A stretch of DNA of 64,000 nt from Nonlabens sp. Hel1_33_55. Lineage in GTDB: Bacteria; Bacteroidota; Bacteroidia; Flavobacteriales; Flavobacteriaceae. Positions 8,897-16,676 of the stretch are shown here, piece by piece. Numbering within the stretch: position 1 is the first letter of the stretch; every line of letters starts with the position of its first letter. The notes below the pieces were generated by a model, which made no database searches, was not told the DNA's origin, and was given only the letters and a program-made list of their open reading frames with translations. The stretch lies in assembly GCF_900101765.1 (NCBI RefSeq), contig NZ_LT627735.1, positions 1,523,501-1,587,500 of the forward strand, written 5' to 3'. The translations under genes and the position numbers were made by a program.

Positions 8897-9700
8897 TTAC
8901 CATCCGCCACTGGCGCCACCGCCACCAAAACCGCCACCGCCGAAGCCGCCTCCAAATCCACCGCCACCGCCGAAACCGCCGCTCGATCCGCCACCAAAAC
9001 TACCGCCGCCGCCAAAGCCGCCACGGCCTAAACTGCTTAAAACAATAATATCCAGTAGCGATGCACCAGATTTCCTGCCGCCGTTGTTGCCATTATTTTT
9101 ATTCTTGATGCTCATGACAATCACCAAAATGATAAACCCTAGGAAAATTATGGCTTGAATAGGGATTCCAGAATCCTTTGAAAAATCGCGATCTTCTTTG
9201 AACTCACCATTAAGTGCAGAAAAAATGGCGTCTGCAGCTTTATCGAGTCCTGCGTAATAGTCACCACGTTTGAACTCTGGTATGATAACTCTATTAATGA
9301 TGCGCTCTGACATTAAATCGGTCAGGCGGTACTCGATGCCGTAACCTGTTGATATGTCAACGCGCCTATCATCTCTAGCAAGTAAAATCAAAATACCGTT
9401 ATCCTCATCTGCTTGACCTATTCCCCAAGTCTGGCCCCATTCTGCCGATACCATTGAAATATCCTGACCTTCTGTACTTGAGATAATGGCAACCACGATT
9501 TGAGTACTGGTGCTGTCTGCATACCTCACCAGCTTATTTGTCAACGCAGATTTTTGACCTTCATCCAATAGGTTGACATAGTCATAAACGGCTGTTTGAG
9601 CAGATCCAGAACTAGGTTTTGGCGGGATTTCAAATTGTGCAGATGCCATTCCTGAAAGGAAAAACATCACGCTACAGATATATAAGTGAAGCTGTTTCAA
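8897..9700 (-). CDS. TPM domain protein with signal peptide and Gly-rich tail (YgcG-like)
   Basis: 267 residues. A signal peptide (MKQLHLYICSVMFFLSGMASAQ) leads into a TPM_phosphatase domain at about 35-160 (VVAIISSTEGQDISMVSAEW, DNGILILLARDDRRVDISTG), then one membrane helix near 180-197 and a low-complexity GGGFGG tail of about 45 residues. This layout is that of the YgcG/psb32-like family found beside LemA proteins; the domain is named for a phosphatase activity in plant members, but bacterial function is unclear. It overlaps the upstream TPM gene by 4 bases, so it is third in a LemA-TPM-TPM operon. Confidence 0.88.
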   Translation of the reverse strand: MKQLHLYICSVMFFLSGMASAQFEIPPKPSSGSAQTAVYDYVNLLDEGQKSALTNKLVRYADSTSTQIVVAIISSTEGQDISMVSAEWGQTWGIGQADEDNGILILLARDDRRVDISTGYGIEYRLTDLMSERIINRVIIPEFKRGDYYAGLDKAADAIFSALNGEFKEDRDFSKDSGIPIQAIIFLGFIILVIVMSIKNKNNGNNGGRKSGASLLDIIVLSSLGRGGFGGGGSFGGGSSGGFGGGGGFGGGFGGGGFGGGGASGGW

Positions 9701-10137
9701 CTGGTCGTTATCTCGTCTGGAAGTTCGTTAATATCATCCTTGTGCCACGGGAAATAGGCGGCTAGCTTCTGTCCTACTTGATGGATTCCTGTAATGAGGC
9801 CTTTGGTGAATTCGCTTTCGCGAAAGCGTGCTTCCATACCATCTTTTATGCTATTCCAAAAATTTTCTGGCACGACCTGATTGATACCACTGTCACCCAA
9901 AACCGCAAACTTGCGATCATCAACGGCCAGATAAAAAAGAATACCATTCGCATCTTTTGTATTGTCCATCTTGAGTTGATGGAACAATTCCTGAGCACGA
10001 GTATAGGCATTACCAGCACAGCTACTTTCCAGATGAACTCGTATCTCGCCGCTGGTGCGAAGCTCTGCCGCACGAATGGCTTCTACGATTTCCTCCTCTT
10101 GTTGCGCGCTTAGAAATGCCTCTACCTTGCTGGTCAT
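9697..10137 (-). CDS. TPM domain protein without signal peptide
   Basis: 146 residues with one TPM domain (GEIRVHLESSCAGNAYTRAQ, DTKDANGILFYLAVDDRKFA, GDSGINQVVP). It has no signal peptide or anchor, unlike its neighbour. Residues around 105-111 (ARFRESE) come from a copy of the 16-bp palindrome. It starts 3 bases after the LemA stop codon and overlaps the next TPM gene by 4 bases, so the three products probably act together at the envelope. Confidence 0.85.
   Translation of the reverse strand: MTSKVEAFLSAQQEEEIVEAIRAAELRTSGEIRVHLESSCAGNAYTRAQELFHQLKMDNTKDANGILFYLAVDDRKFAVLGDSGINQVVPENFWNSIKDGMEARFRESEFTKGLITGIHQVGQKLAAYFPWHKDDINELPDEITTS
9813..9828. repeat. Palindrome copy 4 (in TPM gene)
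   Basis: Exact 16-mer, read in the RFRES frame. Confidence 0.95.
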
Positions 10138-10140
10138 GTT

Positions 10141-10767
10141 CTAGTTGCCAAATAGGTTATCCACATCTGGTGCGTTTTGTGCACCTTCATCTGCTTTGAA
10201 ATATGGAGATTCATCAAAACCTAGGATGGAAGCAAATACGGATCCTGGGAATTTCTTTATCTGTAGATTGTAAACGCGTACGTTCTCGTTGTAGCGATTG
10301 CGTTCTACATTGATGCGATTTTCTGTACGTTCCAGTTCGTTGATGAGTTCCTTGAAGTTCTCGTTTGCTTTCAAATCTGGATAATTCTCATAAGTTGCAA
10401 GTAATCTGCCCAGACCGCTGGAAACTGCTCCTTGTGCCTCGCTAAACGCTTGAATATTTTCGGCAGTTAAGTTAGATGCATCAACATTGATGGAAGTCGC
10501 TTTTGCTCTTGCCTCGATAACGCCTGTAAGCGTTTCCTGCTCAAATTCTGCATACTGCTTTGCGGTGGCGACGATGTTAGGAATAAGATCAGATCTGCGT
10601 TGATAGCTACTTTCTACATTTGCCCATTGGGATTGAACGCTTTCGCTTTTTGCTACCGCACTGTTGTTCCATGAGATTCCCCATATAACTGCTATCACAA
10701 TGATTGCTAGTGCTCCTATGCCTGCAAGTGCACCACATCCTAATCCTGCTATTTTACCGTTTGTCAT
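10141..10767 (-). CDS. LemA family protein
   Basis: Inner-membrane protein of the LemA family, 208 residues, function unsettled. An N-terminal helix (about residues 10-30) is followed by the family hallmark WANVESSYQRRSDLIPNIV and a helical coil, with a second conserved block YPDLKANENFKELINELERT near 128 and ENRINVERNRYNENVRVYN. Family members adopt a long four-helix bundle outside the membrane. First gene of the LemA-TPM-TPM operon. Assignment is firm; role is not. Confidence 0.92.
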   Translation of the reverse strand: MTNGKIAGLGCGALAGIGALAIIVIAVIWGISWNNSAVAKSESVQSQWANVESSYQRRSDLIPNIVATAKQYAEFEQETLTGVIEARAKATSINVDASNLTAENIQAFSEAQGAVSSGLGRLLATYENYPDLKANENFKELINELERTENRINVERNRYNENVRVYNLQIKKFPGSVFASILGFDESPYFKADEGAQNAPDVDNLFGN

Positions 10768-10840
10768 TTTAATACTTTTTAGATATTGATTGGTATGATT
10801 TTAAAGCGGAAAGTTACAATGATTCACAAAGAAAATGGTT

Positions 10841-11650
10841 TTAACTCATTTGCAATTGCTCTCGTAATTTCCTGAAATAGGCTGGCGATTGTAGTAACCT
10901 GCTGCCGTACCATGAGAATGGCTCGCCATCCACTATTATGATGCGTTTTTGTGGTTGGTTCGCTTTCGCGAAAGCGGAATTCATATCATCTACATCGCTA
11001 GTTGTAAACGAATATGGTTCTGAAGAAAGTAGAATAACATCAGGCTTAAGGTTGATAATATCATTGAGTTTCAATTTTGGATACCTGACCTGATCATCCA
11101 GTACATTTTTAAAACCAGCATGAGACATCATTTCATTAATAAATGTGTCCTTGCCGGCGCTCATATAGGGCTTTTTCCAAATGAGATACAGAGCGCGCAG
11201 CTTGGATGGCAGATTTGCAAGTTTCTTGAACTCTACAGCGATATCGCTGGAAAGCTTCTGTGCTATTGTTGTGGTGCCGGTTAGTTTACCCAAATGATCA
11301 ATCATTTCCAATGCATCAAAAAGTGTTGCAACATCAGAAACGTAGGTAGGACAGATGGATGAGCAAAAATCCACGATCTGTGGAGTGTTTTCTTCTTTAT
11401 TGCAAATAATCAGATCTGGTTTGAGATCTCTAACCCGTTTTTCTACGATCTTTTTAGTACCGCCTAATACTATTTTATGTTCCAATGCCTGCTGCGGATG
11501 CACACAAAATCTAGTGATCCCAACGATGTGGTTTTCCAGACCTAGATCATATAGCAATTCAGTTTGTGATGGTACTAGAGAGATGATGCGTTTGGGAATC
11601 GCTTCTAGTTCTACAGTTCTTTGGCACTGATCATTTATTGAGATACTCAC
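10841..11650 (-). CDS. Helical-backbone metal receptor / BtuF-like binding protein, no signal peptide
   Basis: 269 residues of the class III substrate-binding family that binds cobalamin or iron-siderophores: RIISLVPSQTELLYDLGL near 23, GGTKKIVEKRVRDLKPDLII, a central helix, and YPKLKLNDIINLKPDVILLSSE in the second lobe. The sequence begins MSISINDQCQRTV and has no signal peptide or lipobox, so either it works in the cytoplasm or export is not recognisable. Residues AFAKA in the C-terminal lobe come from a palindrome copy. The frame starts one base after the stop of a 51-residue upstream gene on the same strand. No permease or ATPase lies nearby. Confidence 0.8.
   Translation of the reverse strand: MSISINDQCQRTVELEAIPKRIISLVPSQTELLYDLGLENHIVGITRFCVHPQQALEHKIVLGGTKKIVEKRVRDLKPDLIICNKEENTPQIVDFCSSICPTYVSDVATLFDALEMIDHLGKLTGTTTIAQKLSSDIAVEFKKLANLPSKLRALYLIWKKPYMSAGKDTFINEMMSHAGFKNVLDDQVRYPKLKLNDIINLKPDVILLSSEPYSFTTSDVDDMNSAFAKANQPQKRIIIVDGEPFSWYGSRLLQSPAYFRKLREQLQMS
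10961..10976. repeat. Palindrome copy 5 (in BtuF-like gene)
   Basis: Exact 16-mer, read in the AFAKA frame within SAFAKANQPQK, away from the N-terminus. Confidence 0.95.
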
Positions 11651-11806
11651 CTATCCCAGAGAATTTTTTGTTACCCAAGTTTTGTAGCCTATGAGCGCCA
11701 TTTGGACTTTGGAAGCTTTGGCAAGGTCAAAATCTTCATCTTTACTATAGCTGGGTAGGATTTTTTTGTTGATTTTGGCTAGCGTTTTGAAAATGGATTT
11801 TTTCAT
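11651..11806 (-). CDS. Small conserved-looking protein, 51 residues
   Basis: Frame from ATG 11806 to TAG encodes MKKSIFKTLAKINKKILPSY, then SKDEDFDLAKASKVQMALIG and YKTWVTKNSLG. The LDLAKASK.QMALIG.....TKN pattern matches a short flavobacterial family that I recall being labelled, probably wrongly, as SsrA-binding. It is a basic, single-domain peptide with no signal sequence. Its stop abuts the start of the metal-receptor gene, so translation may be coupled. Confidence 0.7.
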   Translation of the reverse strand: MKKSIFKTLAKINKKILPSYSKDEDFDLAKASKVQMALIGYKTWVTKNSLG

Positions 11807-11855
11807 GGGTTCTAAAATACTTAATTCCCTTAAAGCAAACTGCTAACAAAAACAA

Positions 11856-11895
11856 AAGAGGCCGCTGAAAAAAAATTCAGCGGCCTCCTTTATTT
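11856..11895. terminator. Strong terminator after the M56 gene
   Basis: GAGGCCGCTGAA (11858-11869) and TTCAGCGGCCTC (11876-11887) form a perfect 12-bp stem around an A-only loop, with an A-tract on one side and CTTTATTT on the other. It lies just after the stop of the minus-strand M56 gene and could also stop plus-strand reads. Confidence 0.85.
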
Positions 11896-11910
11896 ACAAG
11901 CTATTCTACA

Positions 11911-14412
11911 TTACTTCATGTAGGATACAAATGGCTTGGCGCCTTGATCATCTATTTTGACCGTTAGACTTTTTATAGGTTTATTCATAGCATAAGTATA
12001 AGCAACTCCTTCTAAATCAAATTTTAGCTTAGTAAGCAATCCGTTAGATTTTCTAAATGTTCTTAGGTTAAAACTGAGATCATTATTTTCAAGTTCTTGT
12101 TTAAATTTCTTCATTTCTGCATCAGTAAAATTATCGATGGTAATGGAAAATGAAGTTGAGTTTAGAGCTACTGTTTTTGATTTTGAACCTTTGACTTTTG
12201 TCACTATAATGATGGCTCCGTCTTTTGCATCGATACCATAAAGTGCCGTTGCATTATCACCTTTCAACACGGTTACAGATTCAATCTTATTGGAATCAAG
12301 CGCGTCCATTTGCTCTTGCTTTGCCACAACACCATTAATGACTATGTAAGGAATCGCTCTAGGGTCTGAGTCGCTAATAAATCCTTTACCGTTAATCACG
12401 GTAACCCTATCCGTAGAATTCTTTTTCATTTCTTCTGGAGTTTTGAGGAAAATTTCAACAACACCATTTTTAGCCTTTTCTCCATATTTTGAAGTGTCAG
12501 CTTTATTCTTTAAAACATTTACGGACTTGATCTTCTGTGGATCTAAGGATTCCAACTCATCATAATCAACTGGTTGTCCATCAACTATTAGTAGAGGTTG
12601 TTTATCTTTGGAGATATTAGAAGGTGTCAACCGCTTGGTTTTCGGTGCATCATAGATTACGATATCTTCAAAACGTTTACCCAAACTATCCCTAAAAACA
12701 AATCTGTTGTTTGAATTGGAAGACATGCTATCCTTATTCATTCTTCTTATCTTGAGTCTAGAATTATTAAGAGAATTTCTAATGGAATCCATATTCATTT
12801 TACGCAATTCATATCTGGTCATTTTCAAGGATTCCCTTAGTGAATCCATATTCATCCTGTCCAATTCTATTTGCGCTCTTTTCAATTCGCCTTCTAAATT
12901 CTTCAAGTCAACATCATTCAATTGCAGTTGAAGATCTTTAAAATCTGCTCTCATGGCTTTATGAAGCGAGTCCATATTCATCTTTCTCATGCTGTACAAC
13001 GAGTTCATTAAAGAATCTGTATCATAGGTAAAGCTGTTGGCGAATGAAAGCGAGTCTGGACTATATCTAATACTGCCTTTACCATTACTTGAATAACTCA
13101 CGCTATTGTTTGACCTGCTCGAACCTTCACAATTCCCCATGTTCCATTGTTTGTAATTTCCTTCAAGAACTCCAGTGATGCAAATGGGACTAATCGGGTC
13201 ATCACCTTTGATATTTTGAGAGCCTTTGAAGCCGCGGTTGTCGTCTAGTTCTATTTTGATTCTGATGATTTTACCGTCTTTATATTTTAGATTGCTGTAG
13301 TTGAAATCTACGTTGTGTTTTGTTTTCAATTCTTTCTTGAATTTTTCTAGACTTTCCTCTGTCGTAGTGGCTACGATTTTGAATTCTATGGTTTCTCGGG
13401 ATACCGTTGTGTTTTCTTTACCGTTTCTTTCACCGTTCTTCACACTTTCATCCTGCAATGAGTTTTCTACTAGGGTTTTAATCTCATTCGACGATTCCTT
13501 TTCTGTCTTACTGTTTTCAATGGCAGACTTAATATACTCCGTTTTAGTAACCGTATTGAAACTATATAGGAATAGCACGATCACAGGAAGTATCAATGCA
13601 TACTTGTAGGCATTCCAGGTTTTGGAGGTTTCTTTTTGTAACATTTGAATTCGTTTTTTAATGAATGGAGTGAAAAAATTGTTGGCTAGTGCTGGTTGCA
13701 TGTGGCTGGCGGCGCTGGACAGTAATGTGCGCTCATAGCTTATGCCTGTGTTGTTTTCCACTTTGGCAGTAGCGTCTGCGATGAATTCTAGATTCTCGCC
13801 TATCTGTCGTTTAAGCAACCACGCCAGCGGATTGATCCAAAAAACCGCACAATATAAATGACTTAATAATAGATCCACACTATGCCATTCTCTGGCATGG
13901 ACTTGCTCGTGTTTTAGTATCAAATCATTGTCCGCATTATTCTCGTCATTTTCAGAAAAGCAGATGTAATTGAAAAAGCTGAATGGAGTCACCTTTCGCG
14001 AAAGCGATATTCTTATAAATCCATCTTCCAACCTTTGTTTTCCTGATGCGATGAGTTTCCTTAAGGACAAAAGCTCTACGATCATTTTACTTATGAAAAA
14101 AAGACAAATGGCCAGATAAAGTATTCCTAAGAGTTGGCTTGTTTCAATAAGTGGCTCTGCAGCTGGTTCTTGCGATATCATTGACATGGCAGCAGCGATT
14201 TCATCTTGTGAGTAGATGGTTTGTGGTTGTTCTACATAAACGGTTTGGGTAATTTCAATAAGCGGAAATGTGATGCTCGCGAACAACCCAAATAGAAAAA
14301 AGACCCGGTTGGCTTTGAAGAAGGTAAGTCTGCGAAGCAGTAGGTGATAGATGATGACAAAAATGCTCAGTACACCAGCACTTTTTAATAAGTAGATAAA
14401 TGCATCTTCCAT
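11911..14412 (-). CDS. M56 (BlaR1-like) membrane metallopeptidase with long periplasmic and TonB-plug-like tail
   Basis: 833 residues. Membrane helices fill the first ~290 residues, with zinc motif HEQVH at 168-172, a later acidic ligand candidate in LEFIADATA near 210, and the last helix at about 265-285. The remaining ~540 residues are outside the BlaR1 norm. They include four MNMDS/MNKDS repeats in a charged coiled segment around 490-575. Two plug-like motifs follow (YGEKAKNGVVEIFLKT and LYGIDAKDGAIIIVTK), each preceded by an LLIVDGQPV- or YIVINGVV-like strand, as seen in TonB-dependent-receptor plugs. It lies 2 bases after a BlaI-type repressor gene, so this is probably a sensor-protease/repressor pair. 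What it senses is unknown; no beta-lactamase is adjacent. Confidence 0.85.
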   Translation of the reverse strand: MEDAFIYLLKSAGVLSIFVIIYHLLLRRLTFFKANRVFFLFGLFASITFPLIEITQTVYVEQPQTIYSQDEIAAAMSMISQEPAAEPLIETSQLLGILYLAICLFFISKMIVELLSLRKLIASGKQRLEDGFIRISLSRKVTPFSFFNYICFSENDENNADNDLILKHEQVHAREWHSVDLLLSHLYCAVFWINPLAWLLKRQIGENLEFIADATAKVENNTGISYERTLLSSAASHMQPALANNFFTPFIKKRIQMLQKETSKTWNAYKYALILPVIVLFLYSFNTVTKTEYIKSAIENSKTEKESSNEIKTLVENSLQDESVKNGERNGKENTTVSRETIEFKIVATTTEESLEKFKKELKTKHNVDFNYSNLKYKDGKIIRIKIELDDNRGFKGSQNIKGDDPISPICITGVLEGNYKQWNMGNCEGSSRSNNSVSYSSNGKGSIRYSPDSLSFANSFTYDTDSLMNSLYSMRKMNMDSLHKAMRADFKDLQLQLNDVDLKNLEGELKRAQIELDRMNMDSLRESLKMTRYELRKMNMDSIRNSLNNSRLKIRRMNKDSMSSNSNNRFVFRDSLGKRFEDIVIYDAPKTKRLTPSNISKDKQPLLIVDGQPVDYDELESLDPQKIKSVNVLKNKADTSKYGEKAKNGVVEIFLKTPEEMKKNSTDRVTVINGKGFISDSDPRAIPYIVINGVVAKQEQMDALDSNKIESVTVLKGDNATALYGIDAKDGAIIIVTKVKGSKSKTVALNSTSFSITIDNFTDAEMKKFKQELENNDLSFNLRTFRKSNGLLTKLKFDLEGVAYTYAMNKPIKSLTVKIDDQGAKPFVSYMK
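13991..14006. repeat. Palindrome copy 6, degenerate (in M56 gene)
   Basis: ACCTTTCGCGAAAGCG: the first two bases differ from the consensus. Read in the LSRK frame just before VTPFSFF. Confidence 0.75.
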
Positions 14413-14414
14413 GG

Positions 14415-14774
14415 CTAATCTTCTTTAGATTCAATCATTTCCAAAATCTCGCGCAGTTCCTGAGCACTTATTTTTTCCTCTTTGGCAAAAAACGAAACCA
14501 TGTTTTTATAAGAGTTATTGAAATAACTGGTCATGGCGTTATTGACATATTTGTTGCGATAACTTTCTATATCGACTACGGGAAAATACTGATGGGTTTT
14601 ACCATAAGCCTCATAACCTACAAAGCCTTTTTCCTCTAGTTTACGCACCACCGTTGAGATCGTATTATAGTGATTGGAACCTTCCAAATGAGGCACTATT
14701 TCTTTGACAAAGGCCTTCTTGAGTTGCCATAGCACCTGCATGACTTCTTCTTCCTTTTGTGTGAGTTTTTCCAT
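14415..14774 (-). CDS. BlaI/MecI-type transcriptional repressor
   Basis: 119-residue winged-helix repressor. The N-terminal domain shows LTQKEEEVMQVLWQLKKAFV, the recognition-helix region NHYNTISTVVRKLEEKGFVG and the wing YGKTHQYFPVV; the C-terminal helices would dimerise. BlaI proteins are removed by cleavage when a BlaR1-type M56 protease is triggered; here the M56 gene follows directly. A candidate operator of ATAACTA/TAGTTAT repeats lies upstream at 14892-14938. Confidence 0.92.
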   Translation of the reverse strand: MEKLTQKEEEVMQVLWQLKKAFVKEIVPHLEGSNHYNTISTVVRKLEEKGFVGYEAYGKTHQYFPVVDIESYRNKYVNNAMTSYFNNSYKNMVSFFAKEEKISAQELREILEMIESKED

Positions 14775-14891
14775 TTGATTTAATTAAGATGTTACCACGA
14801 TAAAACGTAGTCAGGCATTGGGTTATAATCTTCAAAATCGAGAAACGATTATTAAGGATCTCTACTTCTAGCTCTAACGCATTTCAAACAT

Positions 14892-14938
14892 ATAACTATT
14901 ATTTTAGTTATCAAACTGTTTTTATAGTTATTCAACTA
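14892..14938. promoter_or_regulatory. Candidate BlaI-type operator
   Basis: ATAACTA (14892-14898) and TAGTTAT (14905-14911) form a perfect inverted repeat around six bases; another TAGTTAT (14925-14931) and AACTAA follow. MecI/BlaI operators known elsewhere are inverted TAC(T)A/T(A)GTA-type repeats, so this is a plausible autoregulatory site about 120 bases before blaI. The function is inferred. Confidence 0.45.
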
Positions 14939-14968
14939 AATTTATCGTTTCATCATTTTATTAAATAA

Positions 14969-14996
14969 AAAAAGCACGCTAGAAGCGTGCTTTAAT
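14969..14996. terminator. Terminator after the repeat-rich secreted protein gene
   Basis: AAAGCACGCT-AGA-AGCGTGCTTT is a perfect 10-bp stem with a three-base loop at 14971-14993, flanked by A and T runs. It lies 20 bases after the stop of the minus-strand gene at 15016. Confidence 0.85.
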
Positions 14997-15015
14997 TTTA
15001 TCATTTAAATGACTT

Positions 15016-16605
15016 TTACAGCAAGTTACCTTCTAAGTCGACCAACTCTCCTGCACCGTTCTGAAGCGTTATAATGTTATTCTTGAAATTAAATTTGTAG
15101 CGCAACCCATTAATTGTGGTCGTTCCTGTTACTGCTCGACCATCAAGCTCTGTAGGCAAGACGAGTACAGTACGCTCAGTAGCATCATAAATTAAGCTAC
15201 GGTTTTTATAAACTTCATAATTATACTGCTGCGCGTTAATGAAAACATAGCCTTGATCTTTGACATCAGACTTTTTCACCTTGCGAGCCTCTTTTTCTTG
15301 AATCCTTTTAAGCTCGGCGATGGTTTGTTTCATACTAGCATCGTCATCCTGGACGGCCGCTAATTGTTGCTTTTCCTTGAAAGCCGTGCTTGCCTCTGCA
15401 CTCATCTTCTTTTTATTTGGCACCACTAGATTATTCTCTAATTCACGCTCTGCAGCATCTGCTATATTTTGTAGCGAAACTTCATCCTCAATAATCATTT
15501 CGTTTTGAGCTAGATTAGCTTCAAGATCTTTGCCCTTTAGAATCTCCAGCTGCTGTTGTGCTTCCTTAGCAACCTTCTCTTTAGCTGCTGTATCTTTCAT
15601 TTGTTGCTCTAGTTTGAGAGCTTCTGCCTTTTGAGCGGCAAGTTGCTGTTGAGCTTCCATCGAAGCAGATTCTTTATCTAATTTTTCTTGAGCGGCCTTT
15701 TCTATGGCAGCTACTTCAACTCTGGCTTGTTCATCTTTTAGGGCTTGAGCTTTTTGAGCGGCAAGTTGCTGTTGAGCTTGCATCGCAGCAGCTTCTTTAT
15801 CTAACTTTTCTTGTGCGGCCTTTTCTCTGGCGGCTACCTCAATTCTAGCTTGTTCTTCTTTTAGGGCTTGGGCTTTTTGGGCGGCAAGTTGCTGTTGAGC
15901 TTCCATCGCAGCAGCTTCTTGATCTAACTTTTCTTGAGCTGCCCTTTCTCTGGCGGCTACCTCAACTCTAGCTAGTTCCTCTTTTAGGGCTTGGGCTTTT
16001 TGGGCGGCAAGTTGCTGTTGAGCTACACGTTCTTTCTCGGCATCTTGCTTCGCTTTTTCCGCTGCAGTGATTTCTTTAGGACCACTCATATCTACTTGCG
16101 ACTTGTCAAGTGCGTCTGGATCAGTTACCGTTTCTGATTTGATACTGTAAGTTGATGTTTGAGCTGGCTTTGTTGCTATGACTTTTGGCTTATCTGCAGT
16201 AACATTTGCTGTTGCTTGATTGATGGAGTTACTTTCCATCACGCCAGCATAGACTAAATTATTAGTCGAGGTATCAATTCTTAAAACTTGACCTGATATA
16301 CCTGATGGATCACTTGCCTTAATCGTTTTAGAACCATTAGAAGATGTAAATTCCAGTTCTATAGTCGTCAATCCCATGCGACCCAGTTCGTAATCCTTAA
16401 ATGTGGTTGATATACCATAATCCTGTTTGATCATATTGATCTTTTTAAACAAAGATGTTCTATCGTCTTTTGATGTGATGGTAATCTCTTGGATTCCGTT
16501 TTGTGAAGTGGTTGTTGTGGATTGCGCTTTCGCGAAAGCGATACCCAGCAAAAACAATACAATACCCAAATAATGCGATTTCCCTACAAATGCATTCATA
16601 TTCAA
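15016..16605 (-). CDS. Secreted coiled-coil protein with four 41-residue repeats
   Basis: 529 residues, function unknown. The signal peptide (MNMNAFVGKSHYLGIVLFLL, then GIAFAKAQS) ends in AFAKA, encoded by a palindrome copy. A first globular part (about 35-150) resembles the same part of the next protein (TSLFKKINMIKQDYGI versus EQLFKTINDIRADHQV). Then come four 41-residue Ala/Gln/Lys/Glu-rich units (QQQLAAQKAQALKEE...), which should form a long coiled coil. The C-terminal ~90 residues (KDQGYVFINAQQYNYEVYKN, with final VDLEGNLL) are again shared with the neighbour. The pair is therefore a tandem paralog family, probably periplasmic or surface-bound. Confidence 0.75.
   Translation of the reverse strand: MNMNAFVGKSHYLGIVLFLLGIAFAKAQSTTTTSQNGIQEITITSKDDRTSLFKKINMIKQDYGISTTFKDYELGRMGLTTIELEFTSSNGSKTIKASDPSGISGQVLRIDTSTNNLVYAGVMESNSINQATANVTADKPKVIATKPAQTSTYSIKSETVTDPDALDKSQVDMSGPKEITAAEKAKQDAEKERVAQQQLAAQKAQALKEELARVEVAARERAAQEKLDQEAAAMEAQQQLAAQKAQALKEEQARIEVAAREKAAQEKLDKEAAAMQAQQQLAAQKAQALKDEQARVEVAAIEKAAQEKLDKESASMEAQQQLAAQKAEALKLEQQMKDTAAKEKVAKEAQQQLEILKGKDLEANLAQNEMIIEDEVSLQNIADAAERELENNLVVPNKKKMSAEASTAFKEKQQLAAVQDDDASMKQTIAELKRIQEKEARKVKKSDVKDQGYVFINAQQYNYEVYKNRSLIYDATERTVLVLPTELDGRAVTGTTTINGLRYKFNFKNNIITLQNGAGELVDLEGNLL
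15560..16022. repeat. 123-bp coding tandem repeat
   Basis: The GCGGCAAGTTGCTGTTGAGC block recurs at 15635, 15758, 15881 and 16004, an exact 123-base period (41 codons). The copies differ by only a few bases, so the array expanded recently or is kept similar by recombination. Confidence 0.9.
16525..16540. repeat. Palindrome copy 7 (signal peptide of the 529-residue protein)
   Basis: Exact 16-mer, read as AFAKA at the end of the signal peptide. Confidence 0.95.
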
Positions 16606-16676
16606 TAAGTTTAGCAGTCAAAAATAGTCATTATTCTAGAAGAGCAACAGCCTGACTCATAGAATAATGTGTGTTC

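Noticed and set aside
11355..11630. Plus-strand ORF antisense to the metal-receptor gene
   Set aside because: It is a shadow of a well-recognised protein with no domain of its own.
15560..16022. Mobile element inside the repeat protein
   Set aside because: The 123-bp units keep the reading frame and encode a regular coiled coil, so they are an internal protein repeat.
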